Origin: Anatilimnocola floriformis
GTDB taxonomy: Bacteria; Planctomycetota; Planctomycetia; Pirellulales; Pirellulaceae
Direction: 5' to 3'
Length of the DNA stretch: 64,000 nt
Assembly: GCF_024256385.1 (NCBI RefSeq)
Contig: NZ_JAMLFW010000001.1
Span: forward strand, 1,364,001 to 1,428,000
Under the pieces are notes generated by a model that did no database searches, had not been told where the DNA came from, and saw nothing but the letters and a program-made list of their open reading frames with translations. The first letter of the stretch is position 1; the number at the start of each line of letters is the position of its first letter. Of this stretch, positions 19,216 to 28,306 are shown piece by piece. Position numbers and translations under genes: made by a program.

Positions 19216-21252
19216 ATGATGATTCGTGTTTGCCTGCCGCTGCTGCTGATCATGGGCCTGACGACCTTGGCGCCGGCCGCCGCGCCACATCCACTTACTC
19301 CGCTCACTGCAGACGAAATCACGCAAGCCGTGGCCATCATCCGCCGCGAACAGCAACCGGCTGGTGATTTTCGTTTTCCCGTGCTCAATCTCCACGAGCC
19401 AACGAAGGATGAGTTGCAGCGCTTCGCCACTGGTGAAAAAGTGCCGCGGCGTGTCTTTGCTGTCGTGCTCGACCGAAACACGCAACGCAGCTTCGAAGCC
19501 ACCGTCGATCTGACCTCGCAGAAGCTCGTTCAATGGAACGCCCTGCCGAATGTTCATCCGCTGGTGCTGTCGGCCGAATACATCGAGGTTGCCGACATCG
19601 TGCGGGCTGATCCGCAATGGCTGGCGGCGATGAAGAAGCGGGGCATCGATACGGAGAAGGAAATTGAAGAGGTCAATCTCGATTGTTGGGCGCCGGGCGT
19701 GCTTGAGGTGAAGGGCTCCGAAGGGGCTCGGCTGATGCGGGTGATTTCGTTTCAGCGGGCCGGCGGGATTAATGCCTATGGCCGACCGATCGAGGGCGTT
19801 GTCGTTGCCGTCGACATCGACAAAAAGAAGGTCGTCCAGTTCATCGACACCGGCGTCGTGCCGATCTCGGCAGATGGCGGCACCGATTTTTTTCAGGAGG
19901 AAGAAGTCAGCGAACGGCCACAACCGAAGCGGCTTGTTGTTTCTCAGCCAGACGGAGTCGACTTCACCGTGAATGGCAACGAAGTTCGTTGGCAGAAGTG
20001 GCGATTCCGTTTTCAGATGCACGCCCGCGAAGGGCTCGTGCTGCACACGGTTGGTTATGAAGACGGACTCGACGAACAGCGGCAACCGAAAGTTCGCTCG
20101 ATACTGCATCGCGCATCGATTGCCGAAATGGTCGTTCCGTATGGCGACGCATCGGCAGCCTGGAACTGGCGAAGTGCCTTCGATCAGGGAGAGTATGGCC
20201 TGGGGAAGACTTGCAATCGTTTGAGTAAAGGGCACGATGTGCCGGCCAACGCCCAGCTATTCGACGCGGTGTTTGCCGATGATTTGGGCAAGCCGGACGT
20301 CAGAGAGCGCGCGGTCGCCATCTACGAGCAGGATGGCGGCATTTTGTGGAAGCACTACGACGAGACTTCGAGCAAGGTCGAAACGCGTCGGGCGCGACAG
20401 CTGGCCGTCACCTCGGTCACCACCGTTGGCAACTACGACTATTGTGTGAACTGGATCTTTCATCAGGATGGCACCCTCGAAGCCCGCGTCGATCTCACGG
20501 GTATCTTGCTGGCGAAGGGTGTCACGCCGCAGTTGTGTGAAAAATGTGCAGCCGCTGCGGCGGGCAAGATCGCGGTGGCGACAGGCGATCAGAGATATGG
20601 CACGCTGGTGAGCAAGAGCATCGTTGCGCCGAATCATCAGCACATTTTTAGCTTCCGCCTCGATTTCGATGTTGATGGCCGCGAAAACAGCGTGGTGGAG
20701 ACCAGCGTGAAGCCGGCGCCGGTAGGCGAAGCAAATCCAGCGAGCAACGCCTTCATCCATATCGAAACGCCGCTGAAAACCGAAGCGATAGCACGGCGCG
20801 ATCTCAACTTACTGGAACATCGCCGCTGGAAAATCTTTAACAGCAGCAAGCCGAATTCGCTTGGCCATTTCGCCGGCTATCTGCTCGAACCGGGCGCGAA
20901 CTGCGTTCCCAAGGTCAGCGAGAAATCCACCACGGGGCAGCGGGCCGGCTACATCAATCATCACTTCTGGGCGACTCGTCACAAGGACAATGAATTGCAC
21001 TCAGCCGGCGACTATCCTCGCCAGCGCGGAACCAGCGACGGCTTGCCGCTGTGGAGCGGCGACGAATCGCTCGAGCAGCAGGATGTGGTAGCGTGGTACA
21101 CAATGACCGTCACGCACGTGCCGCGGGCCGAGGAATGGCCTGTGATGTCGGCCACGCGGGCCGGGTTCTCGCTCGTGCCGAGCGGGTTCTTCACTCGCAA
21201 TCCGGCGCTCGATGTCCCTGCCGAAACCGCGCCGCGGGCTGCGGAAGAATAG
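19216..21252 (+). CDS. secreted copper amine oxidase (primary-amine oxidase)
   Basis: This 678-residue topaquinone enzyme has a signal peptide ending near APAAAP. It oxidises primary amines to aldehydes with release of ammonia and hydrogen peroxide. The cofactor tyrosine is Y407 in VGNYDYCVNW, the catalytic base is D323 in AFDQGEYG, and copper ligands are H474 and H476 in NHQHIF and H634 in VTHVPRAEEW. Length is typical. The substrate (tyramine, phenethylamine or another amine) cannot be told from sequence. It is followed 87 bases later by the PQQ-type propeller gene. Confidence 0.92.
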   Translation: MMIRVCLPLLLIMGLTTLAPAAAPHPLTPLTADEITQAVAIIRREQQPAGDFRFPVLNLHEPTKDELQRFATGEKVPRRVFAVVLDRNTQRSFEATVDLTSQKLVQWNALPNVHPLVLSAEYIEVADIVRADPQWLAAMKKRGIDTEKEIEEVNLDCWAPGVLEVKGSEGARLMRVISFQRAGGINAYGRPIEGVVVAVDIDKKKVVQFIDTGVVPISADGGTDFFQEEEVSERPQPKRLVVSQPDGVDFTVNGNEVRWQKWRFRFQMHAREGLVLHTVGYEDGLDEQRQPKVRSILHRASIAEMVVPYGDASAAWNWRSAFDQGEYGLGKTCNRLSKGHDVPANAQLFDAVFADDLGKPDVRERAVAIYEQDGGILWKHYDETSSKVETRRARQLAVTSVTTVGNYDYCVNWIFHQDGTLEARVDLTGILLAKGVTPQLCEKCAAAAAGKIAVATGDQRYGTLVSKSIVAPNHQHIFSFRLDFDVDGRENSVVETSVKPAPVGEANPASNAFIHIETPLKTEAIARRDLNLLEHRRWKIFNSSKPNSLGHFAGYLLEPGANCVPKVSEKSTTGQRAGYINHHFWATRHKDNELHSAGDYPRQRGTSDGLPLWSGDESLEQQDVVAWYTMTVTHVPRAEEWPVMSATRAGFSLVPSGFFTRNPALDVPAETAPRAAEE

Positions 21253-21339
21253 CTGAGGGAGGTGAGCGACGCCCTCGCATTTTCGCACCAGATCATCGAC
21301 AATACGCCGAGCCGCTCCAACTCCCTTCGGACTCCCGCC

Positions 21340-22761
21340 ATGAAACTCCATCATCTCTGCTGCTTGCTGATCGTTGGTGGTCAGCTGGCCCAAGCCGAAG
21401 ACTGGCTGCAGTTTCGCGGCGCAAACTCCACCGGTCTGGCTCCCGCGGGCGCCGCGCTGCCAAGTGAAGTCGGGCCTGAGAAAAATGTCGTCTGGAAGGT
21501 GCCGCTGCCGCCAGGACATTCTTCGCCGGTGCTGGTGAAGAATCGGATCTACGTAACAGGTGTGCGCGACAAGACGAAGTTGCTGACGATCGCGCTCGAT
21601 CGCGCGACGGGGCAGATTGTGTGGGAACAGGAAGCGCCGCACAAAGAACTCGAAAAAGTTCACAGCATCGGCAACCACGCGCAGTCGAGCCCCGCGGCCG
21701 ATGGCGAACGAGTTGTCAGCTTTTTTGGTTCGAGTGGCTTGTTTTGCTACGATCACGCGGGCAAGTTGCTCTGGCAAAAGCCGATGGGGCCGTTCAACAA
21801 CGATTTCGGCGCCGGCAGTTCGCCGATCATCGTGGGCAATCGCGTCATCTTGTGTCAGGATCACGATCAAGGCGCGTTCGTCGCCGCGTACGACAAGACG
21901 ACCGGCGAGCAACTCTGGCATGTCGATCGCCAAGCCGATTACTCGCGCAACTGGTGTACGCCGGTGATTTGGAATGTCGCGGGCAAACAGCAAATGGTGC
22001 TCGCCGGCACTCTGAAGGTGGCCGGTTACGATATCGAGACCGGCAAGCAAATCTGGACCGTTCGCGGCGTATCGCGGGTCGTCTGCACGACGCCGGTGAT
22101 TGGCGACGATCAGAATTTGTACGTGGCTGGGTGGTCGGCGGGCGCTGATCCGGGCGAGCGGATTGTACTCGATGAATTCGAAAAGGTCGCGCTGGAATTC
22201 GACAAGAATAAGGACGGCGTGTTTGAGGAAGACGAACTGCCGAAGGGCGCGCTCAAGCAGCGATTCTCGCAGTGCGATCGTGACAAGGATGGCAAGATCA
22301 CGAAGACCGAATACGACGAATTCCGGATGCTGTTTGATCAATCGCAGAACGTGATGATCTCGATCGCGCCCGGCGGCGTGGGCGATTGCACCGAAACGCA
22401 TGTCCGCTGGCGGGTGGAGAAGTTCATCCCGTTTTGTGCCTCGCCGCTGTACTACAACGGCAGAGTTTTCATGATGAAGGACGGCGGGATTTTTTCGAGC
22501 GTCGATGCGGAGACCGGCAAGCTGAAGAGAACCGCCCGTGTGCCGGGGACCGGCGATTTTTATTGTTCGCCCGTTGGTGGCGACGGCAAGATCTTTCTGA
22601 TCAGCGATGATGGCAAATTGACGGTCACCTCGGCCGAGGATCAGTGGAAAGTGCTGAGCACCGCCGATCTGGAAGAGCCGGCCTTTGCCACGCCGGCGAT
22701 CGCCGATAGTAAGTTGTACATTCGCACGGTCGGACATTTGTATTGTTTTGGAAACAAGTAA
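21340..22761 (+). CDS. exported PQQ-type beta-propeller protein with EF-hand insertion
   Basis: This 473-residue protein has a signal peptide ending near AQAEDW. It is built of PQQ-like beta-propeller repeats (A.D..TG...W, as in ALDRATGQIVWEQ and DKTTGEQLWHVD). A pair of EF-hand calcium loops interrupts the propeller, DKNKDGVFEEDE and DRDKDGKITKTE, near residues 285-325. Such proteins are common planctomycete outer or periplasmic proteins; binding of PQQ itself is not shown. The ATG at 21340 is preferred to an upstream GTG because it places the signal peptide at the N-terminus. It may be co-transcribed with the lactonase 21 bases downstream. Confidence 0.85.
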   Translation: MKLHHLCCLLIVGGQLAQAEDWLQFRGANSTGLAPAGAALPSEVGPEKNVVWKVPLPPGHSSPVLVKNRIYVTGVRDKTKLLTIALDRATGQIVWEQEAPHKELEKVHSIGNHAQSSPAADGERVVSFFGSSGLFCYDHAGKLLWQKPMGPFNNDFGAGSSPIIVGNRVILCQDHDQGAFVAAYDKTTGEQLWHVDRQADYSRNWCTPVIWNVAGKQQMVLAGTLKVAGYDIETGKQIWTVRGVSRVVCTTPVIGDDQNLYVAGWSAGADPGERIVLDEFEKVALEFDKNKDGVFEEDELPKGALKQRFSQCDRDKDGKITKTEYDEFRMLFDQSQNVMISIAPGGVGDCTETHVRWRVEKFIPFCASPLYYNGRVFMMKDGGIFSSVDAETGKLKRTARVPGTGDFYCSPVGGDGKIFLISDDGKLTVTSAEDQWKVLSTADLEEPAFATPAIADSKLYIRTVGHLYCFGNK

Positions 22762-22782
22762 CCTCTCTTAGGATTGGCTTCG

Positions 22783-23934
22783 ATGAATCGCAGAATCACC
22801 TTATTCGCCCTTGTTGGCTTGTCGCTCATGACCTCATTACTCACGGCTCAGGAAAAGCAGCGTGTCTATCTCGGCACGTATACGGGATCGAAGCCGGAGC
22901 AGAGCAAGGGGATTTACCTGTGCGATTTCGACGCCGAGACGGGCAAGTTGGGCGAACCGAAGCTCGTTGCCGAGACCGAGAATCCCACTTTTCTCGCGCT
23001 TCATCCCGATGGCAAGCATCTGTACTGCATCAACGAAGTGGGCAAGTTTCTCGGTAAGGATGCCGGCGGCATCACGGCGTTTGTGATCGATGAGAAAACT
23101 GGTGGGTTGAAGCAACTCAATCAGCAACACTCCGGCGGTCCGGGACCGTGCCATCTGGTGGTCGACCGCGAGGGGAAATGCGTTCTCGCCGCGAATTACG
23201 GCGGCGGCAGTTGCTGTGCGGTGGTGCTGAAAGCGGACGGCAGTCTCGGCGATGTGACTTCGTTCTTCCAACACGAAGCCAAGCCGGTAGCGGCTGGCGC
23301 GAAGGTCCGTGCGCCGCGTGGACACTCGATCAACGTCTCGCCCGACAATAAACTGGCGCTGTGCGCCGATCTCGGTCGCGATGAAGTGGTGATTTACAAT
23401 CTCGATGCCGCGGCGGGAAAGTTGACCACGCATGATCCAGCCGCTGGCCACACGCCTGAAGGGGCCGGCCCGCGACACTTTGCGTTTCATCCGAACGGCA
23501 AGATCGGCTACGCGATCAATGAGCAAGCGCGGACGATGACTGTCTTTGCGTTTGATGCGGCCAAGGGTTCGCTCACCGAACTGCAAACCATTTCGACCGT
23601 GCCGGAAGGTTTCGCCAAGGGGAGCACCGCAGAAGTGGTCGTTCATCCGAGCGGCAAGTTTGTCTACGGCAGCAATCGCGGCCACGACAGCATCGCTGTG
23701 TTTCAAGTCGATGCCGCGACCGGCAAGTTGACCGCGTCGGGTCATCAAGGCGAAGGGATCAAGACGCCGAGGAATTTCAACATCGATCTCACCGGCAAAT
23801 GGCTCCTCGTCGGCAGCCAGGACGGCCGCAACGTGGCCGTTTTCAAGATCGATCAAGCGACCGGCGCCCTCACGCCGACCGGCAACAAGATCGAAGTCTC
23901 GGCGCCGGTCTGCATCAAGTTTGCGAAGCAGTAA
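22783..23934 (+). CDS. exported lactonase-family beta-propeller (6-phosphogluconolactonase-like)
   Basis: This 383-residue protein belongs to the seven-bladed lactonase family (YbhE/Pgl). The start VYLGTYTGSKPEQSKGIY and the segments GGPGPCHLVVDREG and GPRHFAFHPNGKIGYAINE are characteristic. An N-terminal signal (LFALVGLSLMTSLLTAQ) implies export, so hydrolysis of cytosolic 6-phosphogluconolactone is unlikely; another lactone or a structural role is possible. The ATG at 22783 with upstream agga is preferred to a TTG at 22774. The next gene starts six bases after the stop, suggesting an operon. Confidence 0.82.
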   Translation: MNRRITLFALVGLSLMTSLLTAQEKQRVYLGTYTGSKPEQSKGIYLCDFDAETGKLGEPKLVAETENPTFLALHPDGKHLYCINEVGKFLGKDAGGITAFVIDEKTGGLKQLNQQHSGGPGPCHLVVDREGKCVLAANYGGGSCCAVVLKADGSLGDVTSFFQHEAKPVAAGAKVRAPRGHSINVSPDNKLALCADLGRDEVVIYNLDAAAGKLTTHDPAAGHTPEGAGPRHFAFHPNGKIGYAINEQARTMTVFAFDAAKGSLTELQTISTVPEGFAKGSTAEVVVHPSGKFVYGSNRGHDSIAVFQVDAATGKLTASGHQGEGIKTPRNFNIDLTGKWLLVGSQDGRNVAVFKIDQATGALTPTGNKIEVSAPVCIKFAKQ

Positions 23935-23940
23935 CTGCCG

Positions 23941-24396
23941 ATGTTGACGCGTGATCAATGGGCGCTAGCGGCGGCGGGTTTGCTGCTGCTGGCAAATATC
24001 GTGGTGCCGACGGTGATCGGGGATTTGTATCCCTTCACCTCGGGTCCCATGTTTCGCGATGCGCCGACGCGGTACTGCAACTACCGCGTTTACGGCCCGA
24101 ACGGCCAACTACTCGATGCCGAGGTGTTCCTCGCCCATCGCATCTATGATGGCAATCCCGTTGGCTATGGTGTGGGCATCAAACCCCCGGCCGTGCTCGA
24201 AGAGTTTGGTAGCGAGCGCGACGAAACTTTCTGCCGTCAGCACATGGTGGAGCGACTCGCCGAAGAAGTGAATCGCGGCTATCCGTTTGTCGAAATCGAA
24301 CAAGAAGTGGTCGGGGCAGTCGATGGCCAGCGCGTGGGAGTGATTCGAAGTGATCGCTGGCGGGTGGAGAATCCGCATTATCGGGGTGAGCGATAA
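23941..24396 (+). CDS. membrane-anchored hypothetical protein
   Basis: This 151-residue protein has one N-terminal transmembrane helix (AAAGLLLLANIVVPTVIG) and a soluble domain with the segment YPFTSGPMFRDAPTRYCNYRV. I do not recognise a named family. Six bases separate it from the lactonase. The next membrane gene, at 24772, may be a functional partner since both look like parts of one membrane unit, with a small toxin-antitoxin remnant between them. That link is inferred. Confidence 0.65.
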   Translation: MLTRDQWALAAAGLLLLANIVVPTVIGDLYPFTSGPMFRDAPTRYCNYRVYGPNGQLLDAEVFLAHRIYDGNPVGYGVGIKPPAVLEEFGSERDETFCRQHMVERLAEEVNRGYPFVEIEQEVVGAVDGQRVGVIRSDRWRVENPHYRGER

Positions 24397-24455
24397 TGAC
24401 GGTATCGTGCTAAAATACGAATCGTGCCAATACAGTAGTGATTGAGGGACGTGCG

Positions 24456-24638
24456 ATGACTGCGAAAGACGCCTTGCTCGATATTGCCCAGAAACTTCCG
24501 GACGATGCATCGTTCGAGGGAGTCATGGAAGAGTTGCTGCTGCGTAAAAAGGTTGAAGATGGACGTAAAGACCTCAAGGAAGGAAACACGCTGACCCAAG
24601 AGCAGGTCCGTCAAGAGTTGCAGCGATGGGTAAAATAG
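24456..24638 (+). CDS. small antitoxin-like protein
   Basis: This 60-residue protein begins MTAKDALLDIAQKLPDDAS and is predicted helical and highly charged. It resembles the short antitoxins found ahead of RelE/ParE toxins, with a C-terminal EEVRQELQRW-like tail (QEQVRQELQRWVK). Its last 13 bases overlap the start of the degraded toxin frame at 24626. The ATG at 24456 is preferred; an in-frame GTG or TTG extension starts at 24438. Confidence 0.6.
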   Translation: MTAKDALLDIAQKLPDDASFEGVMEELLLRKKVEDGRKDLKEGNTLTQEQVRQELQRWVK

Positions 24639-24765
24639 TTTGGTCTCGTCGCGCCGCAACTGCTATCGCATCATGTATGAAGTTCATCGCGATGCGATTC
24701 TCCTCGTCACTATCATTCACGGTGCACGTAACCTTCCAGCCACGAGAGTAGAGCTGAATTCCTAA
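24626..24765 (+). pseudogene. ParE/RelE-family toxin relic with internal deletion
   Basis: The frame opens with MGKIVWSRRA, the usual start of a ParE/RelE toxin, overlapping the antitoxin end. After about eleven codons it switches, through a deletion of roughly fifty codons, into another frame that reads NCYRIMYEVHRDAILLVTII followed by HGARNLP and a stop at 24763-24765. That is the standard toxin C-terminal strand pair. The core with catalytic residues is missing, so no active toxin can be made. The antitoxin beside it is intact. Confidence 0.75.
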
Positions 24766-24771
24766 TCGCCA

Positions 24772-25641
24772 ATGCTCCTGACTCCCTCCTGGCAAGACCA
24801 ACTCACTCGCCGTTCGCTGCCGCAGTTTGGTCAGTTGATTAACTGGGCGCTGCTCGCCACGGCGGCGGCGTTGCTCTTTTTGTCGTTCGAAGTGCGCGAG
24901 GGAACTCGGCAGTCGCCTTCGACGATCCTGTCTATTCTGCCGCACGCGTGGATCGTCTCGCCGGCATTGCTTTGGGGAAGTCGCGCGGCGCTCGCGATCG
25001 GCGGCGTGCTCTGGGCGCTGAATCGCGGCCTGCCTTGGTCGTGCTGGCTGACGACGGCGGGATTCACCGCGCTCTGGTCGATCCATGTCGAGACGACGTA
25101 CAACACAGCGCACATTTTCAACTTGCCGAACATGCTGCTGGTGATTCAGTCGCTGTGGATCACGTTCGAATCGCCAGAGATGCGAGCCGCGATCAAGGCC
25201 GGCAAGTTTTATAAAACGCCGCTGCTGCCGCGGTGGGTGGTGCTGACCGGCATCGCTTACGTCGGACTGTTTCACACTGCAGCTGGACTGACGAAGCTGA
25301 TGTACAGCGGGCCAGGCTGGGCAAACGGTATTTCGCTCCAGCTGTGGACGCATCTGTGGGGCCATTCGTGGGCGCCGTCGACGTGGATCATTCTTTCGAG
25401 TCGCACATTCACGCAGATCTTGCAGGGGGCCACGCTGGTCATCGAAACGGCCGGCGTGCTCGCGGTGTTTCCGCGCCTGCGGACGTGGATCGGCCTGGGC
25501 ATCATCGGCTTTTATGCGGGTGTGTTGCTGACGTTTGATTATGGGTTTCATTTCAACGCGTTGTTCACTGCGCTCTATTTGCTGCCGATCGAACCTTGGT
25601 TGACGGCGCGAGCGGAACGTCAACTCGCTCGACAAGTATGA
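24772..25641 (+). CDS. multi-pass membrane protein, HTTM/DoxX-like
   Basis: This 289-residue protein has about six to eight hydrophobic segments, including WALLATAAALLFLSFEV and IGLGIIGFYAGVLLTFDYGF. The arrangement and the histidine-rich segment HVETTYNTAHIFNLPN recall HTTM (vitamin K-dependent carboxylase-like) membrane proteins, but the match is weak and I would not assign a reaction. It starts seven bases after the toxin relic and its stop overlaps the ATG of the flippase gene (ATGA), which implies translational coupling. Confidence 0.55.
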   Translation: MLLTPSWQDQLTRRSLPQFGQLINWALLATAAALLFLSFEVREGTRQSPSTILSILPHAWIVSPALLWGSRAALAIGGVLWALNRGLPWSCWLTTAGFTALWSIHVETTYNTAHIFNLPNMLLVIQSLWITFESPEMRAAIKAGKFYKTPLLPRWVVLTGIAYVGLFHTAAGLTKLMYSGPGWANGISLQLWTHLWGHSWAPSTWIILSSRTFTQILQGATLVIETAGVLAVFPRLRTWIGLGIIGFYAGVLLTFDYGFHFNALFTALYLLPIEPWLTARAERQLARQV

Positions 25642-27164
25642 CGCACGACGATCCTAGTACCGAGCCAGTCGAGAGCGCGCTGCAGGCGAGCGCCGCACTC
25701 ACCAGTGCTACGCGCCGCGGCGCACCGCTGGTGCTGATTGGGCATCTGGCTTCGCAGCTTATCGGCCTGGGAACGCTCGCCATTCTCTTTCGCTTGCTGG
25801 GACCGGCGGAATTCGGCTTGCTCGCCGCGGTGCTGCCTGCGGTGATGTTGCCGCGGATGGCGGCGACGCTGGGGCCGGGCATTGCGGTGATGCAGCGGCG
25901 GGATCTGTCGCAGATGCAGCTCAGCGTTCTCTTCTGGCTGCAGGTGTTTGCGGGGATTGCGGCGACGGCGACGACCGTCGTCATCTGCTGGTTGCAGGCC
26001 CGTTACTACCACGAGCCGGCGCTGTTCGCCGTGGGCGTCGTTCTCGCCGGCGGGACTTTGTTCGCCGCGCTCGGCAATCAGCATCAGGCATTGCTCGAAA
26101 GAGATTTGCGCTTCGGCGCCGCGAGTTTGTTGCGCCTGGTCGCGCAGTTGATCGCGTGCATCGCGGCAATCGGCTGGGCCGTGTATCGTCCCGATGTTTG
26201 GGCGCTTGTGATTCAGCATGTGCTGGAGCTCGCCGTGCTGTTCGTCGGCAGTTGGCTGCTGCTGAAATGGTGGCCGGCCTGGCCGAAGCGTCCGTGGCAC
26301 GTGCGCGAGTTGCTGAACTTCAGCGTCGCTTATTCGGTCAGTTCGCTGGTCCATTTTCTCGCACAGAATCTGGAGAAGATTCTGTTGCCGTTCTTTTTTG
26401 GCGTCACCGGCAATCGCGCGCTCGGTTTGTATTCGCAGGCTTTCGGGCTCATGATCAAGCCGGTCTATCTCCTCACGTCGCCGCTCACCGGCGTGATGGT
26501 TTCGTCGCTGGCCAAGGCGGAACCAGGCAGCGAGTTGTATTCGCGCCTGACCGCGCGCTTCTTTCGCATGTCGGCCCTTGGGTTATTTCCGTGCGCGATC
26601 GGTTTATCGCTGGTGAGCAACGACCTCATGCTGCTCGTCGGTGGCGGCGCATGGCGCGACGGCGGCGAGTTGCTCGGTTGGCTGGCTCCTGCGATCATCT
26701 CGATCGGTTTGCAGAATCTGGCCATCTTTGTGCTTGCTTCCCGCGGCCGTGGGCGGGAGTTGCTGATCGCGTCGTTCTGGCTGCTCGCTCTGCTGTTGCA
26801 AGGGGCTGCCATCGGCATGTATGTCGGCGGGCACAATGCGGGAAACGAATCGCTGAATGCGAGCCTGGGACTGGCCATCGCGTTCACGCTCGTGCATCTT
26901 TTTGTCTGGTGCTTGCCGTTTTTGTGGTTCGCGCTGCAGATTGTGCAGGTTTCGCCGTGGCAAATCGCGCGGCAGTTATGGCCCGCGGCGCGCTCGGCGG
27001 CGGTGATGGGACTGGTGGTGATCGTCACGCGCGAACTGGTGTTTAAGCAAGATAATTACTCGCCGAGCGTGCGACTGGCGACGCTCGTGCTGACGGGCGT
27101 TGTCACCTATCTGCTGATCGCGGCGCGTGAAATTTTGCAGCTGCGGCGGGAATGGGCCAACTGA
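25638..27164 (+). CDS. Wzx/MATE-like polysaccharide flippase
   Basis: This 508-residue protein has twelve to fourteen transmembrane segments of the polysaccharide transporter (MOP) superfamily. The start PLVLIGHLASQLIGLGTLAI and the segment FFGVTGNRALGLYSQAFGL are typical of Wzx/RfbX flippases that turn lipid-linked sugars across the inner membrane. No glycosyltransferase is directly adjacent, but two lie at 44549-46515. The ATG at 25638 overlaps the upstream stop by four bases, so it is coupled to the membrane gene before it. Confidence 0.8.
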   Translation: MTHDDPSTEPVESALQASAALTSATRRGAPLVLIGHLASQLIGLGTLAILFRLLGPAEFGLLAAVLPAVMLPRMAATLGPGIAVMQRRDLSQMQLSVLFWLQVFAGIAATATTVVICWLQARYYHEPALFAVGVVLAGGTLFAALGNQHQALLERDLRFGAASLLRLVAQLIACIAAIGWAVYRPDVWALVIQHVLELAVLFVGSWLLLKWWPAWPKRPWHVRELLNFSVAYSVSSLVHFLAQNLEKILLPFFFGVTGNRALGLYSQAFGLMIKPVYLLTSPLTGVMVSSLAKAEPGSELYSRLTARFFRMSALGLFPCAIGLSLVSNDLMLLVGGGAWRDGGELLGWLAPAIISIGLQNLAIFVLASRGRGRELLIASFWLLALLLQGAAIGMYVGGHNAGNESLNASLGLAIAFTLVHLFVWCLPFLWFALQIVQVSPWQIARQLWPAARSAAVMGLVVIVTRELVFKQDNYSPSVRLATLVLTGVVTYLLIAAREILQLRREWAN

Positions 27165-27254
27165 TTGGAGATATTTTCAGCTTGAAATTAACTCCACGGC
27201 GGCTATGTTAAGCGGAATCCAGATTAGCTCTCTCCTGAATTCATCGAGGCGACG

Positions 27255-28280
27255 ATGTCTTCACGCAATCGCGGTTTCACGCTCGTCGAACTGCTCGTGG
27301 TCATTGCGATCATTGGCATCTTGGTCGCACTGTTGCTACCCGCAGTGCAAGCGGCGCGCGAAGCGGCCCGGCGAATGCGTTGTACGAACAACGTCAAGCA
27401 GCTGACGCTTGCCTGCCACAATTTCGAAGACACATTCAAGACGCTTCCCTACGGCCGCAAGTACGATTTTTGGGATACGTACACCTGGACGCAGCTGACT
27501 CTGCCGTACATCGAACAGCGGGCAGTGCATGAAAACTATTGGACGCTGACGCAGACGCCGAACACCGGTTCTTATCCCGGGCCGAATGGTCCGATTGGTG
27601 ATGACGCCCGCCTGCGACTCGCGCGACACACGGTGATCCCCACCTGGAACTGCCCGACCGATCTGGGCGTGAAGCAGAATGAAATCGGCACGGCCGCGTA
27701 TGGTTTCATTCGTGGCAACTATCGCGGCTGTGTCGGCAGCGGCGATATGTATGGATTGGCTCCGTCGAACGTCACGGGAACTGGCTGGTCGATGGGCGCA
27801 TTCGGCGTCAAGTCAGGCCAAAGCAGCGATCCCGGCGCTACCGTGCAAACGATGGGTTGCAAGCTGGCCGAGATCACCGATGGCACGGCAAACACGCTCT
27901 TGATTTCCGAAGGGATCTCGAACTCGGTGACGCCCGGTTGGGGCGGCCCGATCGGCGAGATCATTTATGGAAACATCGGCGGAGCATTGTTCAACTCGAC
28001 CCTCACGCCGAATTCGACGATTGCCGATCAGGTGTATGGGCCCTGCCCTGCCGCGGCGGGCGACACACGTTATCGCGCGCCGTGCGCGACGCTTGGCGGC
28101 AGCGCCTGGTTTCAACCTTCCGCGCAAGGCGCGCACGCGGCAGCGCGAAGTTTTCATCCAGCCGGAGTCGTCGTCAGCCTGGCCGACGGCTCGACGCGGT
28201 TTGTGATGGATAGCGTCGACGTGCTCATCTGGCGGGCGGCTGGCACGCGCGACGGCGGCGAATCACTGGCTTTGCCGTAG
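27255..28280 (+). CDS. DUF1559 type IV prepilin-like exported protein
   Basis: This 341-residue protein has the prepilin N-terminus RGFTLVELLVVIAIIG followed by a hydrophobic helix and the segment EAARRMRCTNNVKQLTLACHNFE. These are hallmarks of the DUF1559 (SBP_bac_10) family that is amplified in planctomycetes. Cleavage after the Gly would give a pseudopilin-like surface or periplasmic protein. The C-terminus carries FHPAGVVVSLADGSTRFV, another family hallmark. Ribosome site gagg lies before the ATG. It is paired with the small lipoprotein gene 26 bases downstream. Confidence 0.9.
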   Translation: MSSRNRGFTLVELLVVIAIIGILVALLLPAVQAAREAARRMRCTNNVKQLTLACHNFEDTFKTLPYGRKYDFWDTYTWTQLTLPYIEQRAVHENYWTLTQTPNTGSYPGPNGPIGDDARLRLARHTVIPTWNCPTDLGVKQNEIGTAAYGFIRGNYRGCVGSGDMYGLAPSNVTGTGWSMGAFGVKSGQSSDPGATVQTMGCKLAEITDGTANTLLISEGISNSVTPGWGGPIGEIIYGNIGGALFNSTLTPNSTIADQVYGPCPAAAGDTRYRAPCATLGGSAWFQPSAQGAHAAARSFHPAGVVVSLADGSTRFVMDSVDVLIWRAAGTRDGGESLALP

Positions 28281-28306
28281 GCGAACAGCGAACGAAAGTC
28301 CTCTTC

